A stretch of DNA of 64,000 nt from Cercozoa sp. M6MM (GCA_040357565.1 JBDODJ010000038.1); one strand, 5' to 3'. Shown: positions 49,754-61,910, counted from the stretch's first letter. The notes: generated from the letters alone by a model not told the origin. Numbers and translations are program-made.

Positions 49754-50681
49754 ATGGTGTGTTGGATTTCGAAATGTTGTTTGTTTTTTGTTTTTTGTAT
49801 TTTGATTTTTTTCCCTCCCGTCGGTGTTAGGACGAAACGCACGAGTTGCAGCAGCGACTGTACTTTGGAGAAACACTGCAGCGAATCAGAGCAACGCAGG
49901 TCGGCGTTTTCGGCACAGGTGCACTGGCCGACGAGGTGAAACGACAACTCGAATTGAGTGGTGCTCAACTCGCCAATGTCAATGAGTAAAGTTTGACTTT
50001 CTTGTATTTTCCTGTCTTACAACAAACACAAAAATAAAAAAACGAAAAATCGGCAGTGTTGAAGTCGCGATTGCTTGCGGAAATTGCAATGTTCCGGACG
50101 CTGTTCCCAACGGTGCTTTGCTGTTTTACCCCCCTGTTTACCCCCCTGTTTACCCCCCTGTTTACNNNNNNNNNNNNNNNNNNNNNNNNNNNNNNNNNNN
50201 NNNNNNNNNNNNNNNNNNNNNNNNNNNNNNNNNNNNNNNNNNNNNNNNNNNNNNNNNNNNNNNNNTATATATATATATATATAGATACATATAGATGTAT
50301 ATAGATACATAGACACATATAGAAATATACATATATATATATATATATATAGATACAGATGTATATAGATACATATAGATGTATATAGATACATATAGAT
50401 GTATATAGATACATATAGATGTATATAGATACATATAGATGTATATAGATACATATAGATGTATATGGATACACATAGATGTATATATATATAGATAGAT
50501 ATATATATATATATAGATACATATATATATATACAGATATAATATACACTAGGACATGGAACTGCCGACGATCCGCTACCGTTGCGCCGGCTGGTCGAAT
50601 GCCGCCAGTGCCGCCGCCTCTCCGAGTCCCAGTCAGTCTGCTCTGTCCGGCAGCGACAGCGCCGAGATGCGCGACGACTGA
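49754..50681 (+). CDS. Fragmentary E1-like (ubiquitin-activating fold) gene, interrupted by a gap
   Basis: An ATG at 49754 directly at a GT donor joins in phase to [39 protein letters not shown] and [13 protein letters not shown], then [18 protein letters not shown]. The order Q.R.......L..A.V.V.G.GALA.E....L.L.G resembles the N-terminal Rossmann segment of E1-like proteins such as SAE1. It then enters a poor region: a C-rich tandem repeat, 100 Ns (50166-50265) and a long TA-type repeat. A short frame starting [15 protein letters not shown] and ending [11 protein letters not shown] at about 50679-50681 may be its last exon. The middle of the gene is not in the sequence given. Confidence 0.4.
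50138..50545. other. Tandem repeat, 100-N gap and TA/GATACA repeat
   Basis: Three copies of a CCCCCCTGTTTA unit (50130-50165), 100 Ns (50166-50265), then a TA-rich repeat with TAGATACATA and TAGATGTATA units to about 50545. Confidence 0.95.
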
Positions 50682-52331
50682 TCTCGAGAGTTCACCTACG
50701 CTAGCCGAAGAAACCCACCCTAACTCGGCCTAGCCTAGTGATCATCGTGTCGACAATTTACAGTACATACCGTACACTATCGTATGGTGTGACCAGCGTA
50801 GCCCGCTGCCACACCCTACCCGTTGTTTGGAGACTGAACGTCAACTGAACGCTACACTAAGGTAGCGTAAGTGGGTGGTGGGGACGTTCGGGCTCTACCC
50901 TGTCTTGTCTGCATTCAAACACTTCGTCTTCAAGTGGTGCCGTTTGCGTTTTGCTGACCCTGGTGATTTGCAACTCTGTCCCGAGTCAATATAAAGTTGC
51001 ATCTGTTTTGGCGACGGTGCTCGCTCGCTTAGCGACAAGACCGGCGGCGCACTGATACTCTAATCATTTGCGAAGACTGCGACCTGCAAAGTCTCACATC
51101 TCTATTCGTGTTGTCTGTGACATGTGCAGGTGGTGTCTTTGCTCCAGCGTGGCATATCCTGCCTACGCCTCCGTATACAGGTACGCATTGGAGCAAAGTC
51201 TGTAGTGTCTTTCGACTATTTACGCAGCACGAGTGCCTTTAGGCAATCGAGTCGCCGGACTAGCGCGATGACAAATCGAAATGTATCTTGCCGAAGTGAA
51301 CCCGCAGGTCACCGATCTGACAACAGCGGCGATCCCCAGGTCACCGACCTTGAGGCCAATGCTGAAGGCGGTAATTGAAACCCTGAAACTACTCACTTTA
51401 ATTGAAAGTTGCATGCTCATCAATGAGATCGACTGTTGGTGTGTGTGTCTTGATACCCGGATACGACGATTCAGCGAGAAGTCTGAGAAAAACGCAACGA
51501 CAACAGTTGAAAAACAACTGGCAAACGATCTGCGAGTGAGTGCCGGTTAAAAAATTAAATAATTTATGATATCCTTGCACATCCTGAGATTAAAGGCTAT
51601 AAGCCTACTCTGGCACAGGAAATAATGTGTGAACGCTATTCCCTGGCTAAAGCTCGCTTGCTGTCACTCTGGGTCAAAAAAATGTGCGTCGGCAGTTTCT
51701 CCAATCACAGTCTGGAGTTTCCTGTCGCCCGGTGTTGACCCGACTTTTGCAGTGAGTTTGACGTCAGTGATGCTTTGTAGCTAGACTTGTGGTAATCTGG
51801 CTGCACAGGCAATGAAACCTGAATTGGCGAATACCTGGGTCGCCGCCGGAGGAGTAACACACACGCGCTCCACATGCGAGCTTGCTTCGCGCGTTTGAGG
51901 GAAGCTTCAACAAACTCGTACAAACGTACACTACGAGGTGCATAGATAAACTCGACTTCTAATTCGTCAGCTCGCTTGCTTGCAGCACTACCAAAGGATA
52001 GGTCAAGCAATAGGCAGACACGCAGAGTGTCCTACATCCCCGTCAAGGAGGTGGGCACATTTTTGTGTTGGGCCCGTTTTTTTGTTGGGCCCGCTCGTGA
52101 TGACCCAAGACATCCGCAGCGGACTGTGCCTCTGCGAGTCTGTGTGTAACTGAATGCGTCTTTTGGCCTCTGATTTCGTGTCTTTAAAAATGTTGTTGTC
52201 TGTACTGTTGAAACTGATCTTGTTTTCTGAATTCAGAAAGAGGCAAATTGATTTCGGAGGCCACACAGACTACGTGTCCTTCCACCAAAACTCAACGTGA
52301 CGTCGCCGTTCAGGTCGGCGCACCTGCCAAC
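50682..52331. other. Long gene-poor stretch
   Basis: About 1.65 kb with no firm gene. Two weak candidates exist. One is a plus-strand set of frames at 51124-51550 with GT-AG pairs and the phrases VTDLEANAEGG and EKSEKNATTTVEKQLANDL. The other is a minus-strand frame at 51705-52010 with LDLSFGSAASKRADELEVEF. Neither is traceable from start to stop, so neither is called. Confidence 0.4.
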
Positions 52332-52825
52332 ATGTTGAGCACCAGCATCGAGTCGCAAGGTAGCTCTCACAAAACCCTGCTGCTCGAATACCTTCATGCC
52401 ATGTGTACGTATGTGCCGTAGTTGCTCGCGTCTTGTTGCGCTTAAAGCACGAGAGAGTCCTGCACGAGACAGTGCAAAAATGTCGAGTGCGCCGATACCA
52501 GAAGCAAGCTGCAGTGTTGCGTGCTCGCAAGAAGACGCGTGCCAAGCAGAAGTGCACGCCAAAGAAACAGAAGGGCTCTACTACGGTGTGCCCTCACTGC
52601 AGCCGAATCTTTGAAAAGTATCAGGTAGAGCGCACTTTGCAAGCATACTTCATTGTTCGGGTGTAGTTTTGTGAGCTTGTCTTTTATAACATTTGCAAGT
52701 GTCGGTTTTAGGGACTCAATGCACACCTCAAGGTGCACCGCAACGCCGAGCGCCGTGCACAGGAGGCCGCTGCCGCAGCCGTTGCTGCAAGAACTGTTGT
52801 TATTGCGGATACGCAGTCGCAATAA
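52332..52825 (+). CDS. Small basic C2H2 zinc-finger protein
   Basis: ATG 52332 (MLSTSIESQ) joins across a 63-nt intron to VARVLLRLKHERVLHETVQK, then a very basic stretch (RVRRYQKQAAVLRARKKTRA) and a C2H2 finger split by an intron: VCPHCSRIFEKYQ and GLNAHLKVHRNAERRA (C-x2-C-x12-H-x3-4-H). It ends ARTVVIADTQSQ with TAA at 52823-52825, which overlaps an AATAAA. The reading frame stays open upstream of 52332 (to about 52240), so the start may lie further left. A nucleic-acid-binding role is likely; the family is unknown. Confidence 0.6.
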
Positions 52826-53670
52826 ATCTGAGTCGAGTCCCCTGATCGGCTTACGTTTTCAGCTTTCGTCCAAGTCACATCTGCCCGTCGTTCTTTGCAG
52901 CACTCGAGGCATCGCCGCTCCCGTTCATTGTTCTATCAGCGCATGACCGCCCACGACTGCACGGTCGTCATTGCACACGCCTACTTCACACGTTCCTACT
53001 TCGCCTAACGCAGGTCTTGAGGATCGTGTTCGTTTTTTCCAAGTTTTGTTACCCGTTAGAGTCACTGGCAGCCACTAAACAGCAGTACATACAGTAAATT
53101 TAATGTAAGTTTACTAGCCATAGAAGTAGAAGATCTTGCTTCAAAGGAATCCGAGCGATACCGGAACTGGCTGAGACACGTGCACGACACAGTACGTTTC
53201 TGAGCAAACTGAGTCAAACAGAGTCAGTTCATCGTGTGCTTTGCTCACCGGCGGGACTTGATAAATAAAGCGAATTGATTGTACTGCCTTTTATGCATTA
53301 AATGAACGTGTCTCGAGAGCAGTCGATATACTTACCTCTCAAATTTCCATCTTGCCTCTCAAATGGCAGTTTGGCTCTACCATGTACCAGCGAACGCACT
53401 GACGTCAAAATTTTCCACACCTCTCTTGAGGTTTTTTGTAAGTTTGTAAGTTTTAGGGACTGGTGCCGTGCGGGGAACTGACGGACCGGACGGACGGAGC
53501 TGTTGGTTGAGTTGGTTCCCGTCCGTACCCTTAGCGTAGTTGAGTCTGTACTACTGTATCACTCGGTATGTATAGTATCGCACGACTCAGTACAGTTACA
53601 GTTAGGACAAGTCGACTTGACTCGACAGAGTTGAGTCGACGTCAGTCAGAATCGAATCGAAGCTCCTCCC
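52826..53670. other. Spacer between convergent genes
   Basis: About 845 bases without a gene. Runs such as ACTCAGTACAG and GACTTGACTCGAC near 53585-53640 are repetitive but short. Confidence 0.5.
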
Positions 53671-55610
53671 TCAGCGCGCAAAAGCGTCCTTAAGCACAGT
53701 GGCATCGAGGGCGCCCTTGTGGTGTTTAAGCAGCAGCTGCAGGCCGCGCACCCACTGTTCGCACATCTGCGCACTTTCGGCCTGCAAATCGAGCGTGCGT
53801 CGGCGCGACACGATGCTAAAGCACAGGTTGGCGTCGGCGTCCTTGGCTACGCTGTTGTCGCGAAAGGCGGCGGTTCGCTTGCCGGCGCACACCGAGTGCA
53901 CGTCATGCAGCGACACGCTCTTCCAGTAGCTGCGCGAGTTACTGCGCCAGCACACGTCACGTGTCACCAAATCCACCTTCACCAGTCGGCGCTGCGGCTT
54001 GCCACGCAACGAGTATCGGAATTTCAAAAAAGGCACGCCGACCCCTGCTTAGCACCAAAAACGCCCAAACACTCATTTTAGTGTCTTTGCACACCACGGG
54101 ATATACCAAAACAAGCAGTAGAGCATGCCATCAGCAGACGCAACGTCGGAAGAGGTTCCCGCGGCGCCCTGTGCTGCCTGCAGGAACTGTCGCACTTCCT
54201 CGGTCTCCTGAGCACGTTGTCTGGTTCGCTCATTCCGTTTGCGTGTGTCGATCTGCACATTTTGTAAAGTGAACGGTCTCTCTGTTTTTAAAACAGTGTG
54301 GTTTCGTACATCAATGATGGACTGGACTCGCTGGCGCGGGTCCAGAGCGAGCACATTGTGCGAGCGGAGCTGCTCCAGTCGCTCTCGCACCGTGCAAAGT
54401 TCATCCTGCGTTTCTCCAGCAGAGCAAGTAGCCAAAATAAGATAGAGTAAAAGAGCAGGCAGGGTACATCCTCAAGGTCGTCAGCAGCAAGGTCAAGCAC
54501 GCCGATCGCTTGCTCAATGACGCTTTCGAGCAGCACGTCGTACTGCTTGCGTCGCAGAAAGTGCGCGTGCACGCCGTACATGTGCGCCAGTAGTCTGAGT
54601 GCCTGTGGGGGGGGGGTATAAAATAAAATGAACAAAGAAACAAATAAAATATATAAATCAACAAACAAATAAACAAAGAAACAAAGAAACAAAGAAACAA
54701 AGAAAGAAACAAACAAAGAAAGAAACAAACAAAGAAAGAAACAAACAAACAAACAGACAAACAAATAAACAAATAAACAAATAAACAAACAAACAAATAA
54801 ATAGACAAATAAACATATAAACAAATAAACAAAAAAATAGACAGATAAACATATAAACAAACAAACAAACAAATATACAAGGAAGGAAGCAAATACTCAA
54901 ATTCAACAAGAAGCAAGTAAATCCAAGAAATACAGAAGAATAAATCAAATAAAATACACAAAACAAAAGAAAGAAAAATGAAAAGAAAACAGGCAGGCGA
55001 CCTGAGCAACGACAAACACGAGTTTGCGGCGACGCGGCGCGTGCGTCGGCAGCGCCAGGAGTGCATCACGCGCCTCCAACAGTCGTCGTGCGAACTTGGG
55101 TGCCGACAGGGCTTCATCGAGCCATTGCATCGCCAGTTCCGGCTCCGTGCCCTCCTGTACCGTCCAGTTAAACTGGCCGCTTTAATAAAACAATTAAAAA
55201 CACCGATCCTGACGATGCAGACGTCGCCCTGTCGAAATCCGCATCGTCCGGCAGCGTCAGTCGTGGACACAGCGACGACGTGCACACGCCTTGCAGCACT
55301 CCTGGGGGACGGGATAAGGGAGGGGTCAACGGGTAGATAAAGGGGCAAGGGGTAGTAGTAAGGGGGGGGGTAGTAGTAAAGGGGGGGGTAGTAATAAGGG
55401 GGTAACACAATATACCATGGAGCGTCAAAGCGGCGTTGCAAATGTGCACGCACTGCACTGTGAGCCAGGTGTCTTCCTAAACGACAAGAATACACCTGCA
55501 ACTGCACACGCATGTATGCAGCTCGACATTTGCAGAGGCACCTCGCTGCAGAAGTCTGGTGTCACCAGCACTTCTTGGACGGCGTACTGAATCGCCTCCA
55601 CGCCACTCAT
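53671..55610 (-). CDS. PH-domain protein (PLC/PRAF-type PH) with helical N-terminus
   Basis: Minus-strand exons give MSGVEAIQYAVQEVLVTPDF (ATG at 55610), EDTWLTVQCVHICNAALTLH, PELAMQWLDEALSAPKFARR and ALLALPTHAPRRRKLVFVVA, ALRLLAHMYGVHAHFLRRKQ, VRERLEQLRSHNVLALDPRQ and an arginine-rich linker. The last exon has a PH domain: PFLKFRYSLRGKPQRRLVKV, VCWRSNSRSYWKSVSLHDVH, SVCAGKRTAAF, NLCFSIVSRRRTLDLQAESA and CEQWVRGLQLLLKHHKG. G.RTAAF and CFSI....R.LDL are typical of PH domains in plant PLC-like and PRAF-type proteins, and W in the last helix is the PH tryptophan. TAA-type stop at 53671. Exons upstream of 55610 may exist. The phosphoinositide binding this implies is inferred. Confidence 0.65.
54640..54985. 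repeat. ACAAA-type low-complexity intron sequence
   Basis: About 340 bases made of CAAA, CAAAT and GAAA units in an intron of the PH gene. It gives long phenylalanine/leucine-rich minus-strand frames that are not real protein. Confidence 0.85.
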
Positions 55611-55829
55611 CTCTACACGATACAACAACATCAATCGACTTTCGGTAGCCAGTGGAGATAATATTATCAGAAAGGGAAGATGTAACACTAAATACGACTT
55701 GAATAGCACCTGAGACGTGAAAACACTCTAAATGAGCCGCCGATGCCGGTAGTGCAGCGCCAGCAGCACTGTGCAGGGCAGCTTTTAATTTTGTTTCTCG
55801 CACCGGCGGACCGATCCGAGGGCGGCCTG

Positions 55830-56849
55830 ATGGAACGTGTGCTGTACTCGCGTGCGTGGGCCTGCTTTAAAACGACAGGCACACTAGTTCTGGGCAGTGT
55901 TGCAGCGCAGGAGTTTTTCGTAAACTATCGCGCGCGATGAGCACGGAACTCAAGCTGGTGCTGCGATGGAAGCATCAAGCACGCATGCGCGAGGCCGTGA
56001 GCTCGCCGTAAGTTTTGATTGACTTATTGGTTTTCCTCAGCAGAGGCCCGATCGAAAATGTGTGAAATGTGATCGTCATTTGCTTATTTTTTATAATGTT
56101 TTGTACTGTGCTCTGTAGCATGATGATCGTGCTGATGAATAAGGGTCTAAACGGTACTGCGATGGTCGAGTGGCGAAAGAGACTACAGAAGCAAGGTATT
56201 GTACCCTGATTGTCTGATTGTTTAAGGTCGATACTGATTGTATGTGCTTGTGTGGTAGGCCTGCAGCTGCTGAACGCGCGCAACAAGACGTGCCAGGCGC
56301 TGCTGCGCGATGATCCGCGGTGGACGGAAACGGGCAGACAAGCCTTGACGCCGCTTTTTGTTGCTGACACGGTAGGGAGAGTATCTCAGTATCGTAAAGT
56401 TAAAGTTAATGTATTGTGTGTGACGACTGTTGCAGACGCTGATTTACGCCGACCCGCGACCATACCAGGAGGTGTCGGCGCGACGAATCACAGTGACCAA
56501 CGAGATCGACGAGGAGAAGCCCGAGGTCGTGCACTCGCATGGCTGCCGACTGCGCTTCGACCTGGGCGACATCGAGGGCTTTGAGGTGCTCCAGGAGCTC
56601 ATCAAGGAGATCGACGGACGCAAGGACGTCGATCTCCTGGCCGTCAGTGTCGGTGACCACTACGCCGACTTTGAGCGCGCCAAGAGCCTCCTCAGCGAGG
56701 GCGACTCGCCGGTCGCGCGCGTCGCTGGCCTGCTCGGCGCGCTGCCCTACCGCACGCTGCCGCGGGCGCTACACTCGCACTCCACGCGCCTGCTGCGCGC
56801 GCTCAAGCACCTCTCCGACCCAGAGGACTCCGACGCCACGCCCGAGTAG
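55830..56849 (+). CDS. Probable mitochondrial ribosomal protein uL10m
   Basis: Exons give LVLRWKHQARMREAVSSP, MMIVLMNKGLNGTAMVEWRK and RLQKQ, GLQLLNARNKTCQALLRDDP and ALTPLFVADT, then TLIYADPRPYQEVSARRITV, a long acidic/helical exon (GDIEGFEVLQELIKEIDGRK) and DPEDSDATPE, TAG at 56847-56849. The order I.L...GL......WR..L...G..L...RN......L fits the L10 fold (Y.GLT..E...LR..L...G...KVVKN). Two starts are possible: ATG 55937 (MSTELKLVLRWK), or ATG 55830 (MERVLYSRAWACFKTTG) joined by a 35-nt intron, which would supply a mitochondrial-type presequence. The assignment is by pattern only. Confidence 0.5.
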
Positions 56850-57288
56850 ATTTCCGTTCAGCTCTACTACGCTGCCACGCACTCGAGGGGAATCCTCCCC
56901 TATCGTCGGGTAAAAATAGTGAGCCCATGAAAAAACCTGTCGCGAAGCAAGCTATTTTTACCTTTAGTGGAGCCTGGACATGTGTAGTGGTTGTCTAGGC
57001 ATCACTGAACTACTGGACGCTAGTTTGTCAAATTCTCATGTTTTTTTCAACCAATTTACCCGATTTTCACTCGACGCGCCCCGATCGCTAATGATGCTCC
57101 GCACACGGCTAGTGTATTTATAGAGCACATACTGGGGATCAGTGAAACGTGCTATCTTTCTATACTGATCAACATCATATCTGCTTGTTGGCTCAGTTTT
57201 ATGGGCTCACTATTTTACCCGACGATACGGTAGGATTCCCCGTACGTACTAAGCCTGCTTTTGTTCCGTGGCTTGACTGCGGCTGCGT
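56850..57288. other. Spacer between convergent genes
   Basis: About 440 bases, no gene. An inverted repeat is visible: CCCCTATCGTCGGGTAAAAT near 56898 and ATTTTACCCGACGATACGG near 57212, about 300 bases apart. Confidence 0.45.
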
Positions 57289-58293
57289 TCATTGTTCGGT
57301 CGCGGTTGTTGGTGTACGACTCGGCGGCCGACTCGTCGCTGCAGCTGCCAGTACCCTTAAAAGCTCCTCATAGCTGTCGTCCCATGCCGACGTGAATACT
57401 GTGCGCAGTGAAGGGAACTCGTGAGGAGTGGCTTGCGACCAGATGCGTTGAATCTCCTTCATCACCTCACTCACCAAGAATTCCCTCCGCTTTTGAGGTT
57501 GCTCTCCGACACTTGACTGAGCATTTTCCTGCTTTTCGTTCCATTTGGATACTAACAACACTAGCTTTGCAAGTGTGGTGGCCTCCAGGTCATGCACGAC
57601 ACCTTTGAACGTGTCCAGTGCTGCTTCACTGCCAGCTTCGTTCGAGCTGTCAAGAAAGAACTGCACACTCCATGCAACTGAAAGTTAAAAACGATGGAAA
57701 CAAATGTACAGGTACAACTTACAAAAATTACGCTGGCGTTCTCAAAGTACTTGCTCCAAACAGGAGAGAGTCGTCCGCCTATTTCGCGAACTGAAACTTG
57801 CATGCGTGTTCCAGGACAGGGGAGGTCGAGATCGACGATTTCACATCCAACTGTTGGAGCAGCGTCTCGTCTGAAGCTGCCTCAATCAGTTGAAATGTAA
57901 GATCGAGGCAGGTAAACCGGTTGAACGGTTTTACAAAGGAGTTGGAGCAACTCGAGCGCTAGTTGGTCCGCCAAAGCACGAACTCCAACGACTACAATTT
58001 CGGCGCTTCCGAGTTGCTCGACGCCGCCTTGAAACGTCGAGCAAGCGACGAAGCAAGACAGTCTTTCCCGAACCCGAAGGACCAATGAACAGAATTTCTG
58101 GTTTGACTGTGGTTGACATGCTTGTGGTGCTTGAAATCGTGTCGGTTTGACTCCTCGGTGTCGATTCGCCGATAGTATTTCCTGCACGAGCCGTGGATGA
58201 GACTGTACTCGAGGCCGTGCTCCTTCTCGCAGTATCAAAAACTATGGATGGTGAAGGCGTCAACTCGTCGTCCGGAAGGTCGTAACTAGGCAT
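57289..58293 (-). CDS. ARL16: ARL16-type small GTPase
   Basis: ARL16 is a divergent ARF-like GTPase linked to cilia and Golgi traffic. ATG at 58291-58293 gives a serine/threonine-rich N-terminus of about 65 residues, then PEILFIGPSGSGKTVLLRRL (P-loop G..GSGKT) and GGPTSARVAPTPL (switch I region with PT). An exon follows with VREIGGRLSPVWSKYFENAS, equal to the VRE.GG.M.P.W..Y..N switch II of ARL16, where ARF proteins have WDVGGQ. Then come VQFFLDSSNE, LAKLVLLVSKWNEK and a C-terminal helical part; TGA at 57289-57291. The usual NKxD is replaced by a SKWNE stretch, so guanine binding may be altered. The serine-rich N-terminal extension is longer than in animal ARL16. Confidence 0.75.
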
Positions 58294-58524
58294 AGACACC
58301 TGACATTGTACTCAACACGTGCAATGTGCGCCGTAGGTCCAACGGTTCGCGGGGGATTGTCGTAGTTTTCTGTTCTCTTCCACTCATTAAAAACACGAGA
58401 AACGCTTGAATGTAATGGCGGCATGCCATTTCTCCTTCTTTACCTGGAGCCATCGCTTAAATTTAGCCAATAGCCGATTGCGACAGGCGTATGGAGCGAA
58501 CAGCATCAAACCTCTCGGACGAGC

Positions 58525-61500
58525 ATGACAAACTTTGGTGAATCAAATAAAACTTGGCAACTGAAAACTGAAATTCGAATGAACCCGTGTTTTCTCAGTA
58601 CTCAAGCCGTGTGGCAGTCAACTCTGCTAAACATCAAAAATAAAACGCCTGTGAGAGTGGGAGAAGTCGACGCGAAAGAATCCTCGTCAAAAGAGCTTCA
58701 TGTTCCCGTGCGCGTGGCTGCAACAAAAGAAACCGTGAGTTCCTACGACCGTTTGTTCCTCAAGCGACTGGAAAAGTACCGCGCCACAGTTCATACGTCG
58801 GAGCGGTTGCGAAAACGAACTTATTCAGTGACCAAAGTTACTCTCAAGGACGTGCGACGCAAAGCGATCGAGCAAGCTTCGAGACGACAGGCACACAAAA
58901 GGTCCCGAGCTGCCGTGACTTCTCTACGAACCGAGCAGCCCTCCAGCAGCACTGGCGATCTTGTCGACGCCTCCAAGTTTGATGTCGTCGAGCGCGCCAC
59001 TCAAAACAAAGCTGTCTCTCACGCCCTCGTTAAAAAACTCTGCGAAGGTTCAGGAGCCATTCCACCGGTACCTCGAACAGCCAGCGATTTCCTAGTGTGC
59101 ACATTTAGCGACGCTTTCGCTCTAGTAGAATCCGGCAATGTCTGCAAGCAACTACCCAGCGAGAGAGAGCGCAGCTGAAGTTCTATCAACACCACGACTT
59201 GGATCCCAGGCTGGGACGAAAGAAACGGGTACCCTAGATGCACAAGAGACGGCTTGGTACACGTTTGAAGAAGCCGCGAGTTCTGCTATCAGCTACAAGC
59301 TGTCACGCCAGCTTCTCGAAAACTTCTTAAACATCATTGAAGCTACGCGATCCGCGAACACAGGTACGGTACTCCCCCAGGGTTCTTATCGTCCCTTGAT
59401 ACAAACATTGTTCTGTTTGATGGTTTTTCGATTTAGATACGCATGGGAACCGACTGAGGAAGGCTGCTTTCTCGCGATGGCTCTTCAGTAGACTACTGGA
59501 GTGGAATGGAACGGCAAAGCACCTGCCAGTCTGCGAAATAAAGGAGTGGATCGATCATGTATTCGATTTGGTCGCGCGAGGCAAGCCGTACATCGAAAGT
59601 GGCGACTACTCTTCGATGGTCCACATCCTTCTCCGTGGCACCGCAAAGCAACTGGTGCCTTGTATTCGATAATGCATGAGTACTATCTCGAGCTACCACT
59701 GTGTAGTGTTCCGTTGCGTATCGATTGTACAACTTCAGTCGCTCTCTAAAGTTCACAACGCACGATCTTTTCGGCATGTTGAAGACGCACGTGAATGAAC
59801 TCTTCTCGGATGACTTTGCCGAGCTGTCGCACTGTCTGCATCGGATGGGTGCCTTTGGATTGGACGAGCAAAGTCAAGCACGACGATTGTTGTTCTCGGG
59901 AGCTCGAAGACCGTCGACTTTACATCAGTACTATGCCCTCCTTTGACAATGGAAACAATTCAACACGCGCATTGAACAGACGAATGTCGATCATGCAGAG
60001 ACGACTGTCGCGCGTTCCTTCGACAATCACTTTAGAGTCTGACAAAACACCAGGACTCCGTAGTAGCAGACAAAACTCGACACTGTCAGTGATTCAAAGC
60101 ATCGCGTCCGATGAGACCGTGTACCTAACTTCTGCTGAGTTTGCGACAGTGTTTCTGACACGTCCGCATCGTCACTCGCAAGTCGAAGACGGGAGTTTGT
60201 CCCAAGCTGAGCCCGAGTGCATCTCGTTCTTGCGATACGCAGTAACTTCTGCACATTGTTATTGCTCTCCAATACCCCTCTCTGCTGCTGCAGCTAGATA
60301 CGTGTTTCCGAGAGCCGAGGAAGTTCGCAGAAGTCGGAATCGCAGCAGCTGTCAATCAACATGTAGTTTCCTTCGTGAAAAAACTCAAAGCGCGACGCGC
60401 GCGGTAAGTTCCTATTTCATCCCATTCATAACAGTTTATTGGTCGCATTTGAGTTTGCATGCGTCGAAATTTACTGCAGACGAAACGCGGAGCTGCTGGC
60501 GCCTGAGGACATTCTTCCTCCTTCGATGCGACGAGGGAACTCGGAAGAACCGGAAGACTTTAGAGACCTACTTTCACACATTCCAGAATCCGTGGCATCC
60601 ACTAAATCGACGGAGCCTGCTGCTGCGCAGGACACCTCAGCTCCCACGAATTCGATCCTGGCTCGAGTGCAAGGCATGAAGCAGATGTGGACAGGTCGAA
60701 CGCCGGAACCGACCTCGCGTCCGACTTCGCGTTCAATGATGCACTCGCAGCTTCGCCGTGGTTCAGTGCTTGTCACATCCGAGCTGCCACAGTTGGACAT
60801 ACCTGATGTACCTTGTTCCTCAAAAGTGTACCCGCTCACGTGACTGTTTTACTAAATAGCAAACACAAGAAGCACCAAGTACCGGCAACCTTAGCATCGA
60901 GTTGTGTCACGCACTAGACACTGTCTGGGAGCGGCACATTGGCGTATCGGACCACGCCACCATCCAAGCGTTCAGTCGTGTCATGCAAGAGTTTCTCACG
61001 TTCGACAAAAGCGAGGCTGATAAAATCGAACTCGTGTCGCAGGTGCTGTTCTACGGACTGGACCCGGTGCAAGGCAAGGTTCACTATGACAACACGTACT
61101 CCCTCTTGCACATGTGCCTGTTTGGAACTCCGGACGAACAGCTCAAGCTCATTTGGTACTGTACTCTGACCCCTTCCTTTTGCCCTCTGCCCACTGTTTC
61201 CCTCTTTTACTTAGGTGCATCCTCGACACTGACGGAGACTTCTGCTTAAATACAAGTAAGACACAATTGCTAACTGACAGTTATGCGAAGTTTCAGAAAG
61301 CAGTTACTGTGATTAAATGTAGTTGAGCTGACTAATGCTCTGGACGCGGGCTTTGCTTCGCTTGCTTTCGCTGAAAGGTACTGTCAACTGCGAAAATCTA
61401 TCTGCTGAGGTACAGTACGTGTACCGAGGAACTAAACTCTACCTCCGACCGTAGTGACTCTCTCGCGGTGTCGCTGGCAGAGGAAATTCTGTCAAGTGCT

Positions 61501-61910
61501 GCGAGTCGAGGTGATCACGCCGTCACATTCGAAATGTTCCGTCAGCACCTCCAGGTTCGTTCAATTTCGTTGATGTTTGTGTCCACTGCGTGGTGTAAGT
61601 TTACTGTATTGCCATTCCACCGGGTAGGGGAGACGTCCGCGTCTGTTTTCTTTTTTCAAGCTACCAAGAATTGCCAGCGTATCGGTTGCTAGCCACACCG
61701 GGAATCACGATCACAGTAAGGACTCTGTCTCGAGCTTGCGAGAAACAACAGCGGCTCCCAGCGAAGAGTCATACTAAAGTGTTTATTGAGCCGCTGGCAC
61801 GGAAGAAACTCGACTGCGCAAAGGATGCAGCACGACGACGTGAATTCCTGCAAAAGGTTCGGCCGGCCGGAGACAGAATGCATTTACTGATTTACCAGAC
61901 GATACTTTAG
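58525..61910 (+). CDS. Long EF-hand-like protein, function unknown
   Basis: Several long frames can be joined in phase into one gene. The first exon from ATG 58525 (MTNFGESNKTWQLKTEIRMN ... RTASDFL) joins by a 34-nt intron to NPAMSASNYPARESAAEVLS. By later introns come TDTHGNRLRKAAFSRWLFSR, EIKEWIDHVFDLVARGKPYI, RSLKFTTHDLFGMLKTHVNE, then RMSIMQRRLSRVPSTITLES, LDTCFREPRKFAEVGIAAAV, a disordered region (RNAELLAPEDILPPSMRRGN), and a calcium-sensor-like segment VSQVLFYGLDPVQGKVHY and CILDTDGDFCLNT (D-x-D-x-D loop of an EF hand). The end is either 61777 or 61910 depending on the frame of the last exon. I do not recognise the family. Confidence 0.5.

Noticed and set aside
54288-55513. Long phenylalanine/leucine-rich minus-strand frame that looks like many membrane helices
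   Set aside because: It crosses the ACAAA-type low-complexity intron of the PH gene; the flanking exons use other frames.
55480-55560. A 19-26 nt intron in the PH gene
   Set aside because: A donor further upstream (GTGCCT after FCSE) gives a standard-length intron in phase.
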